DNA of 34,139 bases from Flavobacteriaceae bacterium (lineage in GTDB: Bacteria > Bacteroidota > Bacteroidia > Flavobacteriales > Flavobacteriaceae), in NCBI GenBank assembly GCA_021647985.1, contig JAKITQ010000033.1, forward strand, positions 1-34,139. Direction: 5' to 3'. Shown here piece by piece: positions 32,117-34,139 of the stretch; positions within the stretch are counted from its first letter, which is position 1; each line of letters starts with the position of its first letter. A program made the position numbers and the translations under genes. The notes beneath the pieces were generated by a model. That model was not told the origin of the DNA, did not search any database, and worked only from the letters and a program-made list of their open reading frames with translations.

Positions 32117-34139
32117 ATGTCAAGAAAAAATATTCAAAATATATCTATGCAACCCATTGCACGTAGAGCAACAGAAGATGGTAAAGACCAACTTAATTTT
32201 GTTGCTGGTATAGCTCCGTTTTTAAGGGGGCCTTATGCTACTATGTATGTGCAAAGACCATGGACTATAAGACAGTATGCCGGTTTTTCAACAGCAGAAG
32301 AAAGTAACGCATTTTATAGAAGAAATTTGGCGGCAGGGCAAAAAGGGTTATCTGTGGCTTTTGATTTGGCAACGCATAGAGGTTATGACTCTAACCATGA
32401 TAGGGTACAAGGTGATGTAGGTAAAGCAGGTGTTGCTATTGATTCTGTAGAGGACATGAAAATTTTATTCGACCAAATTCCGTTGGATAAAATGTCGGTT
32501 TCTATGACCATGAATGGAGCTGTTTTGCCAATTTTAGCATTTTATATCGTTGCCGCTGAAGAACAAGGGGTTGCGCAAAAAGAACTTTCTGGCACAATTC
32601 AGAATGACATCTTAAAAGAATTTATGGTGAGGAATACTTACATTTACCCACCCGTAAAATCAATGCGAATTATTTCGGATATTTTCGAATTCACTTCACA
32701 GAATATGCCTCGATTCAATTCGATTTCGATTTCAGGTTACCACATGCAAGAAGCAGGTGCAACTGCTGCAATTGAATTGGCTTACACACTTGCCGATGGT
32801 CTTGAATACCTGAGGGCGGGTATAAAAGCAGGGATGGATATCGATACTTTTGCGCCAAGATTAAGTTTTTTCTGGGCAATCGGAATGAATCACTTTACTG
32901 AGATTGCAAAAATGAGAGCAGGTCGTATTCTTTGGGCAAAATTGGTTAAACAATTCGAGCCGAAGAATGTAAAATCACTCGCATTACGCACACATTGCCA
33001 AACTTCTGGATGGAGTTTAACCGAGCAGGATCCTTACAACAATATCGCAAGAACTTGCATCGAAGCACTTGCAGCAGCACTGGGAGGAACTCAATCATTG
33101 CACACCAACGCATTGGATGAAGCCATTGCTTTACCGACTGATTTCTCTGCACGAATTGCACGAAACACGCAAATTTATCTTCAAAAAGAAATTGGTATAA
33201 CGGAGCACGTTGACCCAATGGGAGGAAGTTATTTCATTGAAAAACTCACTGAAGAATTGGTAGATAAAGCTTGGGAGTTAATTTCAGAAGTCGAAGAGTT
33301 GGGAGGAATGGCAAAAGCCATCGAAACAGGATTGCCTAAAATGAGAATTGAAGAAGCTGCTGCTCGAAAGCAAGCAAGAATTGATTCTTCGAAAGACATT
33401 ATCGTAGGTGTAAACCGATTCAAATTAGATAAAGAAGATGAAATTGATATTTTAGAAGTCGATAATTCTGCCGTACGAATTCAACAAATCGAAGGATTAA
33501 ATAAATTAAAAGCCAACCGAAACCAAGAAAAAGTTGACGAGTTGCTCAACGAATTAACCCTTTCTGCAGAAACAGGCGAAGGTAATTTATTGGAGATTGC
33601 TGTTCGCTGTGCAAGGGAAAGAGCATCTTTAGGAGAGATTTCTACAGCACTTGAAAAAGTTTACGGACGTTACCAAGCAACAATCCGCTCCATTAACGGA
33701 GTATATTCATCAGAATCTATGGGAGATAAAGATTTCAATACCGAAAAAGAATTGGCTGATAAATTCAGCAAATTAGAAGGTCGCCGACCTAGAATTATGG
33801 TGGCAAAAATGGGACAAGATGGTCATGACCGTGGTGCAAAAGTCATTGCAACTTCATTTGCAGATATTGGTTTCGATGTCGATATAGGTCCCTTGTTTCA
33901 AACTCCGGAAGAAGCTGCAAAACAGGCCGTAGAGAATGATGTACATATTCTTGGAGTTTCCTCACTTGCCGCTGGACATAAGACGTTAATTCCAAAAGTA
34001 ATTGCTGAACTTGAAAAATTAGGTCGTGGTGACATTATGGTAATTGCTGGTGGAGTTATCCCACGTCAAGATTACGATTTCTTGTATGAAGCAGGTGTTT
34101 TTGGTGTTTTTGGTCCTGGAACTAAAATCTCAACAGCTG
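32117..34139 (+). CDS. scpA: Methylmalonyl-CoA mutase large subunit (partial at window end)
   Basis: Catalytic alpha chain of methylmalonyl-CoA mutase. The frame opens at ATG 32117 and runs off the window after 674 codons; the family is about 700-715 residues, so only the C-terminal end is missing. Signatures include [60 protein letters not shown] text (read here from about residue 38), [48 protein letters not shown] and the cobalamin motif Asp568-x-His570-x-x-Gly573 in [11 protein letters not shown]. It functions with mutA. The 282-bp gap from mutA holds an octamer array, and codon choice seems to shift from about 32640 onward. Confidence 0.97.
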   Translation, partial: MSRKNIQNISMQPIARRATEDGKDQLNFVAGIAPFLRGPYATMYVQRPWTIRQYAGFSTAEESNAFYRRNLAAGQKGLSVAFDLATHRGYDSNHDRVQGDVGKAGVAIDSVEDMKILFDQIPLDKMSVSMTMNGAVLPILAFYIVAAEEQGVAQKELSGTIQNDILKEFMVRNTYIYPPVKSMRIISDIFEFTSQNMPRFNSISISGYHMQEAGATAAIELAYTLADGLEYLRAGIKAGMDIDTFAPRLSFFWAIGMNHFTEIAKMRAGRILWAKLVKQFEPKNVKSLALRTHCQTSGWSLTEQDPYNNIARTCIEALAAALGGTQSLHTNALDEAIALPTDFSARIARNTQIYLQKEIGITEHVDPMGGSYFIEKLTEELVDKAWELISEVEELGGMAKAIETGLPKMRIEEAAARKQARIDSSKDIIVGVNRFKLDKEDEIDILEVDNSAVRIQQIEGLNKLKANRNQEKVDELLNELTLSAETGEGNLLEIAVRCARERASLGEISTALEKVYGRYQATIRSINGVYSSESMGDKDFNTEKELADKFSKLEGRRPRIMVAKMGQDGHDRGAKVIATSFADIGFDVDIGPLFQTPEEAAKQAVENDVHILGVSSLAAGHKTLIPKVIAELEKLGRGDIMVIAGGVIPRQDYDFLYEAGVFGVFGPGTKISTA

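Noticed and set aside
32946..33423. Minus-strand ORFs inside the large mutase subunit gene
   Set aside because: Antisense shadows of a highly conserved coding sequence.

Overview
The window looks like chromosome from a low-GC member of the Flavobacteriaceae (Bacteroidota). The evidence is the AT-rich sequence, repeated matches to the Bacteroidota -7 promoter motif TAnnTTTG, few Shine-Dalgarno sites, many short lipoprotein signals, and family markers: DUF4295 beside rpmB-rpmG, a bacillithiol enzyme, a DivIC-like protein fused into a udk/mutA operon, and a two-subunit methylmalonyl-CoA mutase. No rRNA, tRNA or CRISPR array was seen.

Layout. 1-5.2 kb: a lipoprotein penicillin-acylase-type Ntn hydrolase (+), then a lipoprotein lysophospholipase-like hydrolase and an oleate hydratase (both -). 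5.3-12.1 kb: cinA, the ribosomal block rpmB-rpmG-DUF4295, ftsY, a four-helix-bundle gene, rimO and bshC (all +). 12.1-13.5 kb: a truncated NUDIX remnant, an unknown helical protein and rpmE2 (all -). 13.6-20.2 kb: glutaminyl cyclotransferase with a beta-helix lipoprotein, a secreted amidohydrolase (-), an SDR, then sprT-like plus mannose-1-phosphate guanylyltransferase. 20.5-24.9 kb: a DUF389 membrane protein, a two-domain aspartyl protease with a PDZ-like tail, and an MlaF/MlaE-type lipid ABC pair (-). 24.9-26.4 kb: a gene-poor accessory stretch with three copies of a ~120-bp repeat that looks like a small RNA with its own terminator, next to an IS200/IS605-type insertion. 26.5-34.1 kb: a DEAD-box helicase (-), a ChaN-like protein, then udk-divIC-mutA and mutB, the last cut by the window end.

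The coding content is mostly housekeeping: translation (L28, L33, L31B, RimO), protein targeting (FtsY), envelope lipid handling (Mla, oleate hydratase, lipase), sugar nucleotides, thiol redox and propionate metabolism. The unusual material is between the genes. Several intergenic regions carry arrays in a strict 7-bp (once 8-bp) phase with changing unit sequences. One pair of arrays in opposite orientation brackets the four-helix-bundle gene between ftsY and rimO. A ~180-bp array between the SDR and sprT genes flips strand sense in the middle and holds no gene. An octamer array separates mutA from mutB. A second dispersed motif (ACGAAGTGTT) follows AT-rich heptamers at two sites and appears inverted at a third, overlapping predicted promoters at two of the three. 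These arrays and the triplicated small-RNA-like repeat are the best candidates for undescribed biology here.
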